From positions 56,024,556 to 56,088,555 of the forward strand of contig OX439001.1 in assembly GCA_949316495.1 (NCBI GenBank): a stretch of 64,000 nt of DNA, in the 5' to 3' direction. Position 1 is the stretch's first letter; each line of letters begins with the position of its first letter. This document shows, in pieces, positions 15,031 to 28,063 of the stretch. The stretch is from Amphiduros pacificus. Taxonomy: Eukaryota > Annelida > Polychaeta > Phyllodocida > Hesionidae. A model generated the notes under the pieces. It made no database searches. It saw only the letters and a program-made list of their open reading frames with translations, and was not told where the DNA came from. The position numbers and the translations under genes were made by a program.

Positions 15031-15340
15031 AGTTTGGGTGGCATTGGTGGTGAATGTGACATGGGACACTGGTGTGGATCGATCCATGAGCTGATGGTAG
15101 AGGCATGGCATCAGCAATCACAACACAGTAGTAGTGAATGAGGGGGGGATGACGTGCCCACGTAGCCTCAAATATTAGAGTCAGCCACAACCTGGCCCAG
15201 TCACAGCCTTCATCCTTACCAGCCATGCAATTATACACTAACCTCACTGCTGGCTTGGGCTCAGGCCACAAGGTAAGGTTAGGATGACCCTGTACTATCG
15301 CCCCATCCCCCTTCTCTCCCCACATGGTCCACCTTTCTTG

Positions 15341-15352
15341 CCACCAGGGGGA
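15341..15352 (+). promoter_or_regulatory. CTCF-like motif, one mismatch
   Basis: CCACCAGGGGGA matches 11 of 12 CTCF core positions in forward orientation. Binding is inferred only. Confidence 0.3.
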
Positions 15353-18300
15353 GTCAAAATTGCCTGTCTCCCCCTGCAGGATAAGGTCACCGCATGTGCA
15401 GTCACCAAACAATCTCCCTGCACATTGACCTTCCCCACATATATATAATGGCCTTTCTGCAGATTTGCTGGAGCTGTCTGCCAATTGCTGTGGTCTGCTT
15501 ATCACTGGGCAAACTTTCCACAAACTCTCTGCCAATTTACTGAACTCAATAGACTGCCTATGTCGCAAACAAGGGCTTTACCTCTGAAAAATATCAGGTC
15601 TTACACAAAATATAAGTTGAACTGCATTAGGTTTATTATCTTTCAAGCACATATCTATATTTTGCATAGCTTTTAAACAGTATCAAATACATAAGCATAT
15701 ATGCTGCATTTGAAAAAAATGCCATGATGATCAGGTAAATACCAGGTTTTGAGATCTCGCCAACCATCTGAAAACCACAGCTGGGTGAAGGCAGCCAGTT
15801 TCATTCTCATTTGCCTCAACTGTATATATCTTGTGTGCACATTTAAACTACTCAAACCACGATATGCTCCATCAATCTGTGTTGCTGCCATGTGATGATA
15901 GCAGATGGAGAAGCAGGAATGTTTGCATATCACCTGACCTATATACACCAGGTTATCTATATCAATCACACTGAGGCCTGTACATCTGGCCATAGAGGTG
16001 TGTAGTTGTGCACATTACCATGCTAACTGGCAATGTGGTCTTTTGATGATCACTATCATAATGAACATGTGCTTATACCATGTAACATTCACAGAATACT
16101 GGCAATAGTTCCAGTCCATCATGACGACATAGATGTTCTCAACTTTCCCAACAAGCAGGAGATATATAGACTACACAGAATCATGGCCAGATAATCAAGT
16201 GTTCTGGAAGTCACCATCCAGTAGTTTGTTATTGTGACACACCTTTATCACCACAGTATCTATCCAAGCCTCCTGCCAACTAACTCGTCGCTTCCTGTTT
16301 TTCCATTCTGCTTCCCATCAAGCATCCGTAATCTTTCTTAGATGCTCCTGTCTCCACTTTTTTCCCCCACACTGCACAGTTAAAACTTCATTCTCCCGCC
16401 GATCTGCCAAATCTGATTACGGCTCTTCCCTGTCTTTTTAGCGTCTCGTCTTTGGCCGTATTTGTCTTAGCACACAGAACAATGGTTAAGATCATCTAAC
16501 CGTCAAACTCATTACTGGTCTTATGATTAGTGTTAACCTAATTTTCTTTGGCAATAATGACTTTCCTCGAATCTCAGATTTTTCTTGGGAGGAGTTTAGC
16601 GGCGGGAACAAGAGGCACCTGAGGCATGCCATTTCATTTGTGCAGATTCCATGCACTTTAGAGACCACATACAACAGGCAAAATAATTTTGGATCTGCAT
16701 CATCTCCAATTTCTCTCCTTCATTTGCACCCATTAGCCATTGCGCCTCAGCAGTGCCCCGCCTGAACAGCCCCAATCTTCCACAGTGGTGCCTATACCAA
16801 ACTGCCACGTAATTTCATACAATCCGACAGCCCACAATGAATTGGAAAAATGAATTTACTAAATATCCAGCGGCCATAATTAGTGTTTCCTACAACAACA
16901 AGGCAAAGAAATGGACTGAGCCGTCACTGACAAAATCTATTTATCAATAACGTGGTGCCTATTTAAAATACTAGAAAAACCAATTGGGTTGGTACATTAA
17001 TAAATGCAACCCCTCTTGGAGCCTTGGCTCCCAAATTATTGCCAGAATACTGCACACAATGTCCCTGCAAAATCTGTGATGACATGGAAAAAGCAATAGA
17101 CTGCAATAGCCTCAGGCATGGGAAGGTAAAGTTTGTGAATTGCTGGAAAAATGGCCATTTCTATACTCTGCTAATGGGGTTAGGCTTGACAGCTGTGTTG
17201 GCTCTCTGATTTGGAGAGCACATACGAGAGTGCCAGGCCTGTTCAGATGGGCTGAAGGGTGCAAGAAGTTCCCACACACCTTTGATTTTTCTTGGGACAG
17301 GAATTGGAAAGGTGTTTGGAAATGTTACAGGCTGCTGATGGGAGTACCTCGCCACACTCCCTGCCTATCAGCACCCATCAGACAGAGGGATGGCACCAGC
17401 CCCATGCCAAGTGTACATTTCCCACATGGGGAGATCCACAGAAGGGTGTGGATTCAACATATTTTGGGTCTGTCATGCACAGAATGCCAGTTGTATTTTT
17501 AAAATAGTAAAAGTATGATCCAACTGACATCTGTGAAAAGTCCAGAAGACCACATCTGCAGTGAAGTCGTCATTTACGGAGCCTTGTTCTGTGCCAGTCT
17601 GCTTGCACACACGAGCAGGACCCAGTATTTCACATTAGAGTAATCCACATCATTCCAGAAAACAGGGCCATTAATTGTGTTTGGGATTGGTTGTAGGACA
17701 GCCACAAATCTGGCTCAAGTCTGAGGGTGAGCGGCCATCAGAGTGCCTGTCCATCACCCTACCACCTCTGCCATCCACCGCTTTGTGTTTGCCCACGTGT
17801 GTGCTCTTCTGCAATTTTATGTCCAAGGCTATTCTATTGGCCACAAATCTGTTGCCCGCCAGCATGTCTCTACTGGCCTCATTCAGATTCGTGCCACAGC
17901 AGTGGTTTCAGACTGCAGTCCTACGTTGCTCGTCCAGCCAAGCCGCCCGAGTGCCCCTCAACCAAGGGCCTCTCCACCGTGATTGCATACCCCTCTCCCT
18001 GACCTACACCCCCTTCATCAGCTGCCACCAAATGATAACAACAAATTTCATTTAGCCCAATCTAGCTTTATTTGTGACTGGATGAGATAAATCTTCATTT
18101 GTGGGGTTGGCGTTATAATTACTGTGCAGTTGGATGGGTGGTACCTAGAAGGACTGGCAGGGCACACTCAAGTACGGCTGGTCACAGCTGTGCCTCTTCC
18201 AAAGCCAACACTTGCACCCATTTTGCTCAGCCAGACATTTGTGGCCCTCCTTGTAGACACTGCTGCCCACAAGACGCCCTCTAACAGTGTCTCTTGTGCT

Positions 18301-18616
18301 TTCTTGTCCTGGCCATCTGCACAGGAGGCCATCAAATGTGGCAAAGAAGAGAGGCTGCCCACATTGCCTCCGCCACAAAAACTCCTTCCACCTGCCTATT
18401 CTGCCTCCCTTCATAGAAAAAAACTTATCCCTCCTGGCTTGCTGTTTGTGATCAACCACAGTTACAAAACTCTTCCTCTCAATTAGATTCTTTATGGCGG
18501 CACAATGCCTCTGGGGATGCAGTTTTACTTCCCTCAACTCACATTCACCATTGACATAACTAACTGCTTCACTGACTCCCACCCCTCTATCTAAAACAGG
18601 CTCTGTCTCACTTCTC

Positions 18617-18662
18617 CTTAGCTTAGCAGGATTCTTTCTGCAGGATAGCTTAGCAGGATCAC
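18617..18662. repeat. Short direct repeat
   Basis: The word agcttagcaggat occurs twice within about 45 bp, with gcaggat also between the copies. No function is suggested. Confidence 0.6.
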
Positions 18663-21600
18663 TTCCTCTGCGTGACCGTCATCAGTGGCCGCCATCAGTG
18701 TTGTCAACAACATAAATAGCAATATATGGTCATATCCATTTCAATTTGGCATTCTACATGTCAACTATATTTGTCACTGGTCTTCATACGTCCCATCCCG
18801 TGATCTTATCAAGATGGCATCCTAGATGGCTGTGGTATGCTTTTTATTGCACAACACATTTCGTCATTTAACTTATTAATCCCAAATATATTTTTTTGCT
18901 GCAAGAAGTTTGAAAGAAGGCCAAAAAGCAGTAATGTACAAGATTGCTGCCTTAACACCAGATGTCACCAGCAGTTACCTTGGTGTGTTTGGCACATATA
19001 TGTATGTGCCTTGGAAACCATCCTTTCTATCATCAAATACCATATATATTTTTTCACAACCAAAAAACAAAAATACATATAGTATATTCCTAATAATCGG
19101 AAGCAGATGTTAAGCATTTGATTTGTTCTAACGGTGTGCTATCAATGTCATGGCCAGCTGAAGCCCATGGTGCCTCTGTTACACGCTCTTCCCACCACTT
19201 GGCAACCCCATAAAGCAGCAGTGAATTTGTTGTCCAGTTTTCCTGCATTATCCAGTGTCTTTAATAATATGGCAACCTCCACTTCATCTTAAGTCATGGC
19301 CCTGGTCCAAAATTAAACGTTTATTTGTGATTACTTGCAACCCACCTGGGATCTAACCCTGTCTATCTAGCTACCCCCAGCCTTCTTGCTGTGCCGTGCT
19401 TTTCTCCTATCAAGATGCTTATCATAGTGGATTTTTCAACCATATTCCCAAATGTGTTTTACATCAGATAGCTTGATGGTGATAACATATCTGACCATGG
19501 ATACCAGTACTTAATACAACTTGTGTCAATCACAAGTAATCCACGCCTTGTTGCCTAGCAACAAAAATGATGTTGGAACAGCTCATCAATTAATACCCTT
19601 CATCTGATATATCAAACCTTAGCTGCCAGACCCATAATAATTTTTCACACAAACATCAAGCTTCTATCAGTTCTCATCTTAGACGGCACACTATTACTTT
19701 CTTTGTGGTGCTGATGCATAATTAATTCCACACAATAATAATCTTTTTCTCTGATGACTCAGGTATATGACAGTACCTTTCAGCTATGACTGAGGATTGA
19801 GGGGGTTTATTTAAATGGTGTTCACCAGTTGATGCTATTTATTTTGTCTGAGTATATGGTATTATTTACTGTGAAAATATAAATCATGTGATGGGCTTGG
19901 ATAAGACGTGGCATGGAGATCAGGGATCATATTTACTGGCAGCCCAGCTTCCTGCAGTGAAACAAAGAGGATTTGAGTGGTGGATGAAGAGTGACAGTGC
20001 CATGTGACTGCCACATTGCCTGCCTGTGTGACCCTGCCCCTCCATCTCTTCCCACGACCTACTTCAACTTTTGGGGTAACTTGAAACCATTTGGATCCAG
20101 CCCCCTTCCAGTGCAGGCTCCTCCCACAACATGGGGTTCACAGTCCTCCATACTGCAATGACACTGTCATGCCCCAGTTAGCCCGACCTACATTTTCTAC
20201 AGCTGCTTTTTCGTCGCTTCTTTGTCTGCCTACAAAATCATAAGAGCATGTCCAATGCCTACCATGTGCTAACATGGGCAGGCCAAGACATGACATGCCA
20301 ACATTGCTTCACATGTACAGACAAACAAGATGGTAAAAGATCTGTGGGGGTCAACACAGGAAGTAGCAATCCTCATTGTTGCACATGCTCAGTGACCTTG
20401 ACCTTGACACCTGATGGCAGGTGACATGAACCTTTTGATGAAGTCTTATCTAAGGTCTATGGCTAACAGCATCCTGGCTAGACCAACACATCCTCTGAGC
20501 TAGTATGGGATCCTGCAGCAAGAGACCAGCATTCCTTCACAACGCTGGGTAATGATGAACATGTGTTTTTACAGATGATTCTAGAAACCTTAGTGCCAGG
20601 TTCACCTCTTCATGACTCACTCAACAAATGTATGTCATCCTGTAGCCCCTCAGCACGAGAGATGGGGAAACCAATAGGGGAGGGAAAAAAAGACAAATTG
20701 CAAAGTTTGTCTGCATATTAGCCAGTCACATGGTTTATTAACTGTGGCAACTGCATCAGCAAACAATGTGGGAAACCGATACAACAAACATAAACAGCAT
20801 TTGGCCAGGGAGTAAACAAATTTCAGGATTCATTAGCATTATCAGTATGAAATGCAATGACAGCTCTTCAACAACTTTGGCTTCTTTTTACATTAATTGC
20901 GCTTCCAGCACCCAATAACTTTTTTTTAACCATCCCTATTTCTTACATGAAACTGATCATGTAAATGAACTCATCATTATGCTTGGGTCTTGACACATGG
21001 CGGACATGCGACTGCATACTCATGAAAAGTCACCATTGTGTCATTAATTGAATGAAGTCAGCATCTAAATGACGAGCAATGAGGTCATGCGAACCTAGGT
21101 GTGAAATTCTTTGCCCCAGTCAATGCCAAACACGCTTATTGGTTATTCACACCAGGATTCTGCAGGCACAGCTGACATGGCTCATGAAATCTGCATGACA
21201 GCTCAAACATTTCTCTGACAAGTTAAATGTTGATTAAGGGGCATTTTATATGGTATTAATGACACAGATTTCTAGTGGTTGGCAAAGGCCACCTTTGACC
21301 TTGACCTGCGACCCTGCTGTCAATATGACCGTCATGTGCTTCTTGGTTGGCAATCCTGGGGATATCCACTGCACCTTCTTCATCTCTGCCTGGTCTAAGT
21401 TGCTCAAATATTACCAGACAGACCCCCTCAGGCCACCAATCTGCCCCAACTCCCTGGCCTAACATTGGCCATCGATTTTGGCCACTGGTCATGCCCTGGA
21501 TGACCGCCTGTCCTCATGAACTATAATCTACCACCAATTCTCCCACCCACCTTCCACCCCATGTCCACTTCGATATTAAACACACTCCACACCGTCCCTC

Positions 21601-22626
21601 CCTTTTGCACTTTTCCAGCCTCTTCATTGGAAATGAGTCGCCCTCCAAACTTTTCCGCTGGGTCTAATATCGACAAGGAATGAGCAAACAAGAGACTCTC
21701 ATTACTCAGTATGTCCGCCCCTTCCAAAGATAGCGAGATGTATTTATTTTTTTGTATCTCAGTCAACCTTTTTACACACATAAACAACGATATTGTTCAA
21801 CTGAGCCATCCTGTTTTATTTACCGGAATCATAACAACAGACGAATGCTGTATCCTCTGAACGCCGATTAGGCAGAAATGTTTCAGCAGTACACTCTATG
21901 AAGTAGAACCTAAATATCACATTTACTTTCTTTTTACGAGTTTTCACTTCTGTCAGTATACAAATTGATCTCCAGGCAAATGTGTTCAACACATAAAGCC
22001 TGGTGGACTGGATCATGTACTTTTTACGAGCCCCTTAAAAATGCCCCTGCTTACAAATCAAAACTGCTGACAAAATCATAATGGACATGAAGGGCAGGGT
22101 TCATGCCAATATTTAGAATTCCCATGGTGGTTGCAGTGCCTATGTGCACACATCTCAGTTTGCCTGGTGTGTGCCAAACCTGAGGCCTCAATCAACTCAC
22201 TTAAAAGGAAAGAAAATCATGACAATCTCTAGAGCTAAAAAAATACATGAATAGAGGTCACTGCAAATTCAAAAATAGTTTTATGTTTGAATTCCACTTC
22301 AAATATGGCCTAGATTTTGAGTGCACCTTGCCCACAAGTCCCTCACCCCCAACTAAGAGAGCCAATGACTGGTCATATTTTATGACAAAATAGGGAATGC
22401 ACACATTGAAAGAAGCTCTAAAGCTCTTTAAAAATGTAGCTTTTCTACAAGTGGATGCTGAGTATAATTCTGATTTGTCGCAGTGTATGTATCCATACCT
22501 CTTTTAACCTGGGTCCGACCCACTGAGCCTGCCTGACACCATATTGAGATATATTGTCCTCGGTGACACACCTGAGTAATATACTTGGATGCCCTGGCTC
22601 TGAATGAAGATCCTTCAAAGGCAATG

Positions 22627-22686
22627 GGATCTGTAGTCCACAGACGGGTACCATAGTCCACAGACAGGATCTGTAGTCCACAGACG
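22627..22686. repeat. Three-copy 20-bp tandem repeat
   Basis: Three copies built on (g/c)(t/a)(g/a)tagtccacagac(g/a), the outer two being nearly identical (ggatctgtagtccacagac). Confidence 0.85.
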
Positions 22687-23182
22687 AGACGAAGTCACTG
22701 AGAACAGCACACTACTGTCATAATCCTGGCCTCCCTACCACAACTCATCATAAATCCACTTAGTAAATATAGTTGAGATATTCCATATGGTTCAGGTTTT
22801 CTTCTCTTTACATACACTAAAACAAGGCTTTGATGCCACTTGGGGGAATGCCATGTTCATATCTTCTGATCAGGCAGGTACTGCTATTTATATCAAACTA
22901 TAAAAAAAGATTATGTTACATGAAAATTAGGTCTTATGTAAATTTAATGTAGTCTTATACTTAAAAAAGCTTTTTGTTTTTTTCTATCCATTATGAACAT
23001 TTGAAAATATAATTTCACCATTTTACATCTAAATGGTGATTTGATTCAATATGGAGATGTGTAAAGGGAGTGGGAACAAAGAGAAAATCACATTGACCTA
23101 TATAGAAGAGAAATAATAATACTATCATATAGATTTGCCACTGTAGGGGGGTGGAAAGAGAGAGAGCTGCATTTTCAAATGG

Positions 23183-23194
23183 CCACCAGGGGGC
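23183..23194 (+). promoter_or_regulatory. CTCF-like motif, full core match
   Basis: The sequence ggCCACCAGGGGGCc matches the bilaterian CTCF core (CCASYAGRKGGC) at all 12 positions, in forward orientation. It lies 1.7 kb from the IEDAML exon. CTCF binding is inferred from the motif only. Confidence 0.45.
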
Positions 23195-24520
23195 CTGTTC
23201 TTCGTCTCTGTTCTATTTCGACTCATTTCATCTGACTGACCAGATTTTGTCCAAATCCTGAGGGCACAATTATTGGATCTTTTATTTCTTTACCACTTGA
23301 TCCCATCAGTGAGCATTTGTGTGGTGGTAGGGTGTATGTGCATGTGTGGGGAGTTATCGGCCTGGGTGTATATGTATATATATTTATTATAAGGAGTATG
23401 AGTAGGGGTAGACAGTCATACAGACCTACTGCTTCCTTCCACCCAATAGCAATCTTTTCACATGCTACTTGAGCCAGATCATGACCATTCTTTAAGCCTT
23501 AACTACACTAGCCCATTGTGCAAGCAGTTCCCCTACCCAGACACAGTAACACTAAATCTCCAAATCTATTTAGTGTGGCTTTCAACATTGCTATTATACA
23601 TTTTTTATGTGTCATCAATATCTCTTAATCTTGAGATCTTAGGCAAGATGGTCTCTCCAGAACTGTGTTAAACATTCTAATCACATGAATCATAAGGCAC
23701 AACATTTGCAGGATTTTGTTGTTGGCTTTTTTTATATTTTTATTTGGTATTTTTTATGTGGTATTCGCAAAGAGGCATGATCCAAGTTTTTTTTCCAATG
23801 GGGAAAACTCCAGGAAACTGACTGCGGTCTGAGACTGTGAGACTGTGCCACTGTGAGGACAAGAAGCTGCAATTCCCGTCCATCTTCAGGCTGTGGTCTC
23901 TTCATACATGTACATGCCTCCCAACACCACAAATCCACATATTTATGGGCCAGCCTCCTGGTCCTCACGTAGACAAATCCTGCAGATTCCAGCATAAATT
24001 TTCCGTACGAAAAGCCACAGAATCATTGATGTCCGGTACCATTTTATATCTTAACATGAGTGATCCACCCAAATCACCCGGCAAAGGTCAAAGCCGGCCC
24101 AGAAATCCCACCAAATCCACCTGCCTCTCCCTTGCATATTCATCACAATTACCACAGATTGAAACTTTCCTCTTCCTCTTTTGATTGTGTTGTTTTATAC
24201 TGAACATCTATTTCAACCCTTCAACCCTAAGCTTCAATAAAGGTTATGTGTATTTAAATATTTTGATTGATAAATGTATCAAATATATTTTTTCTATAAA
24301 TGTCAAGTTCGTGTTTATACATATATATACATACACACATGTATAAATACCATGCAAATAATAACACGTACATTGAGAAAATTCCATCTTATAATTCTGT
24401 GTCAGTATAACATTAAGCATGTTCCACTTTTAGAAGATCTGATCATATTTTGAAAAGAAATGCAGTTGTGTTTCATCATACTAATGTTTTTACATTTAAT
24501 TTTCTTTTCTCATCTTGCAG

Positions 24521-24660
24521 GATGTTCACAAAGGCCCTCCCTTGTGCTGGCTTGGTCAAATTCCACTGCATTGTGAATAGAGTCTCTCTTATCCAAAGTC
24601 TTTGTGAATAAAGTCCCACTTGACCAAGATTATCTGTAACGTTTTACTCTTTGAAAACAG
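24521..24660 (+). ncRNA. Exon-like unit on the opposite strand, possibly antisense RNA
   Basis: The plus strand shows a strong 3' splice site (ttttctcatcttgcag), a 140-nt segment and a good 5' site (AAACAG/gtaact). All three frames contain stops, so it cannot be an internal coding exon. It lies 250 nt from the IEDAML exon of Musashi on the opposite strand. It could be an antisense long noncoding RNA exon or a chance pairing of splice-like sites; no promoter or second linked exon was identified. Confidence 0.2.
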
Positions 24661-24910
24661 GTAACTATTTTTGTCTAAGATTCCATTCATAGTCAAGCTA
24701 TCTGCTTTTTTATTCATTTATTTCCTCACAACTAGACATTCTCCAAATAAACATTCTTGCATGGATACATGTATGGTCTTAGCATCAAAATTATTTGAGA
24801 TAAAATATCTTTACATATCATAATTTAATACCAATCTCACCCAAGAGGGAAAACATTCAGCAAACCCAATTGTGTTCATAACTGTCAAATACCAAATATC
24901 TACAACTCAC

Positions 24911-24959
24911 CTCTGTGTCTCTGTGTTGCTTTGTCAAACATCAGCATGGCATCTTCAAT
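24911..24959 (-). CDS. MSI: Musashi-family RNA-binding protein, RRM2 beta-2/beta-3 exon
   Basis: This 49-nt minus-strand coding exon encodes IEDAMLMFDKATQRHR plus the first base of a Gly codon. It starts in phase 0 and ends in phase 1. It matches beta-strand 2 and the following loop of Musashi RRM2 (VEDAMLMFDKTTNRHR in vertebrates). The missing next residues would be GFGFVTF, the RNP1 motif. The 3' splice site is gattttgttgcag and the 5' site is AGAG/gtgagt, essentially consensus. It joins in frame to the 93-nt exon at 58915-59007 directly, or through the 24-nt microexon at 30827-30850. It is too short to appear as an open frame but is unmistakable in residue pattern. The following exon was not found between 1 and 24910. 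Confidence 0.97.
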
Positions 24960-27900
24960 CTGCAACAAAATCAACATTGCTTAGTCTCATATCATTGTAT
25001 CACCGTTGAACATACAATTTTGTGTCAGTATCAGACAAACATCTTGTTATCCTTGTGGTGAGAAGTCAATCATAGGATTTTTTATGTGAATACTATGCAA
25101 ACAATTCCAACAAGAACATATCAGATTTGGTAACTGCCATTTATTGATAATATGTCCATTGATATTTGAAAAAGGAACAAAGTTCAAATACAACATTGAG
25201 AGAAATTACATTATATATTTATAATGATATTTGTCCTGATAAATATATTTATAGTTTCCTATTTGTCATTTTGTTTTGTGAAGCGATATATCTATATTTT
25301 ATAGTTCTACATCATTTGACTCTTTCTCCCACTACAGGTTAGAGGTGAAACTCTTATTGACACAGTCTGACAATTTGAATACAACTTCCATAAAAACACA
25401 CATTTACTGCACTTTGATGAGCTGTAATGATATTACACTCAAAAGCCAGACACTGATGTTACATCTAACACAAGTTCACTTGTCAAGCTGACCCCAGTCA
25501 ATTATTTCATCTTTTCCTTTTCCATTTTTATATTTGCGAGAGAAGAAACCAAAAAATTGTTTTTGTAGAGGGTGAAAATCAGATCTGATAGAACAAAAAA
25601 GGTTGTAAGCAGCAGCAGAGCCCAATTGTTAAGGACTGGGTAGACATTATGTGCCCATGATTGACATAACTATTTGTGCAGCACAGCACTTCCCATTACC
25701 CAACCACGTCCTTGTCAACCCTTTGTGCCAGTTATTGCGATTTAGAGCACATTTGGCAAAATTGTATCATGCATATTAGCAAGGTTTCTAGTGGAGCATT
25801 GATTGTTCTACATGGCCAATTACCAACACATTCTCTGCACTGACGTCAATCTGGGCAAGTTTCATAGTCATATTCCACCATTTTAAATATGGATCAATAT
25901 TATTTAATAATGATAATAATGGAAATATTTGATTGAAAATGCTATCTAAGATCACAAAATAATATCAAAAGAGCAGATATGGGCTTCAAAGAATGCTAAA
26001 ATTCTAAGATCTAACTCTCATATAAAATTTCATCTAAACTGTATTATATTAATCAGACAGCATGTTCAGGATGCCTCACACAATCCCTTGTGATTGTGTG
26101 ATACTCTGTGCATGTATCTGGAGCATGCCTCCATTGATTTGCACAGTGTTGTCTAGCACAGCCTGTTTATCCATCTATTTTCGCATGTGCAGCTCCCTCT
26201 CTCAGCTGTCCAGTTCCCACTGTGACCTTCACGACCTCCTCATACACAAAAGGTCATTTGCTATTCCACCAGATACTGCCTTGGTTTTTTTTTGTCTCAG
26301 CCTGAACCCCCGCAATTTCTACAATTATGAGCCCATGACTTACTTTCCATTACACTAAACAAATTGAGAGACATGGATGACAAGTTAATATAAGCCAAAA
26401 CATCAAGTGTACAACACATGGGCATATCTTCTTCGGCGGTGATCAATTTTCCATTATACAACGTAGGTATGGGACCAGGAGCATGTCATATACATTTCTA
26501 CACAAAATAGGCATGTCATATTTCGTCGTGGAGGGATACTTTTCCTAAAAGCCCAGACTGCCGTATGTCAGGTAGAGCAGTTTGAGGATGAAAAATGACT
26601 GGTAACTGATCCTCTACTAACATCATTAGAACTTGATCCAATCAAATCATTTCATGTCTGAGTTACCAATATTCTCCTGTCAAAACTGCTGATATTTCTT
26701 GTCTGAGGTCTAATCAGAACTGCCCATAAACAAAATTGGCTAACTGGGCCTTAATTTGATATGGTCATTTAATGAAATCAACAGAGTGGCTGGTCTAGGC
26801 TTTTTGCAGGCAGCCATTACAAGCAGCTGACTTGGGACATGGTGGGCCAGCATCAACACTAACTCAGCAGCCCAGATGTCTAAGTATCAGAGTGGAACAG
26901 CTGAGCTGACCAGGGCCATAGTGGACCAATCAATACAAGGCAATAATCAAACGCTTTAACCTTGTGACAGCTGAGAGCGCAGTCAATGATGGATTAATGA
27001 GAAAGTGTGCTATTCCCTCACAACATGAACCAAACTGACCATCATGCAATAGACCAGCTATCTCCCATTCTACACACAATATATCTCTGTGTGACTGAAA
27101 TAATTAATTCAGGAACCACTCAATCAATATTAACAATAATGACACCCAACCTAAATATTCTTGTAACTATTCCATACAGCAAACATAATGAAAATATATA
27201 TTGTCAAATTCAAATTCAAATTAATGCTGCAGAGTCTAAGAACTGTTGACAAAATCAAAGATATATAAAATTGGCATGAACCCAATTCTGGTTTCTCAAA
27301 TAGAAATTCAAAGCCCAGTAAAATAGTTTGAATTATATCAATATTGAGATTAAGTGTAAATAAGCAGATATGGCAGTAGTGGTGTTGGTAGGTAGCCAAG
27401 GCAAAGCAAAGTGCCATTTTTACGCGCCATGTTTGGCCACATTTTGCTATCATACCTGGGAGCTGGTAATTTGTGTCCAGTTTATGTAAGGACTCTGGGG
27501 GTAAAGCCAGCAAATATTGACAGAAGGCCTTGGGTGGACATTCCACTGTGTTCCCACCACTCCAATCAACGCCGCAATGCTCCTCCAGCCATCCACCAAA
27601 ATTCCACCATCTATCCTACAAATTAACCTAAAATCCCACACTCCCACATGACAGATAGGACCAGCTTTACATGTCCTCTTGTCAGATTCTCCACCATATC
27701 GCATAAACCCACACATCTCACAGCCATGTCAAGCGTGCCCATAAAAAGAAGACTGAAAGGTTTACGCTGTGCTAATTACCTGACAAAACCCCTTTGGTCA
27801 ACCAGGCAAAATGTGCCATCCGAGCAAACCCTGGCGAGATCCATGCCTCAGAGAAGGTAATTGGTACTGTGTGGAACGAGACTGGAACCATCGCTCACCT

Positions 27901-28039
27901 CATTCTCACTAACTGCATTTTGATGACAGATGGGCTACCTCAGCATTGCTTGGGATTGACTCCCACGGCACTTAGGTAAATGTGCACACCACACCTCTAT
28001 ATCTTATCATGCTTTTTGCCATTAGCATATATCCCCCTA

Positions 28040-28063
28040 CCCCCCCCCCCCCCCCAAAAAAAA
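28040..28063. repeat. Poly-C/poly-A tract
   Basis: Sixteen C are followed by eight A. On the gene strand this is T8-G16, which may hinder sequencing or polymerase passage and could make the exact length uncertain. Confidence 0.95.

Larger units (their letters stand above)
1..24910 (-). other. Musashi intron downstream of the IEDAML exon (incomplete)
   Basis: The next exon should begin with residues GFGFVTF and later contain HEINNKMVECKKAQPKEVM. Neither pattern was found on the minus strand by eye, so this intron is at least 24.9 kb and continues left of the window. It contains the 21-bp minisatellite at 3713-3863, the degenerate repeat at 11355-11513, a 30-bp duplication at 14971-15030, two forward CTCF-like sites, and clusters of TGACCTTGA motifs. 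Two plus-strand exon-like units (12146-12273 and 24521-24660) lie here. The remainder is unique sequence with no recognised gene. Confidence 0.75.

Noticed and set aside
15029-15568. 179-codon minus-strand frame with a stretch (CGDLILQGETGNFDSP) faintly like the start of a CUB domain
   Set aside because: The rest of a CUB domain does not follow, no splice sites support an exon, and it is not in phase with Musashi.
18145-18582. 145-codon minus-strand frame, Cys-rich at the C-terminus, with an acceptor-like site (cctcctgtgcag) inside it
   Set aside because: No disulphide pattern of a known family, no plausible donor of good strength, and no relation to Musashi C-terminal residues.
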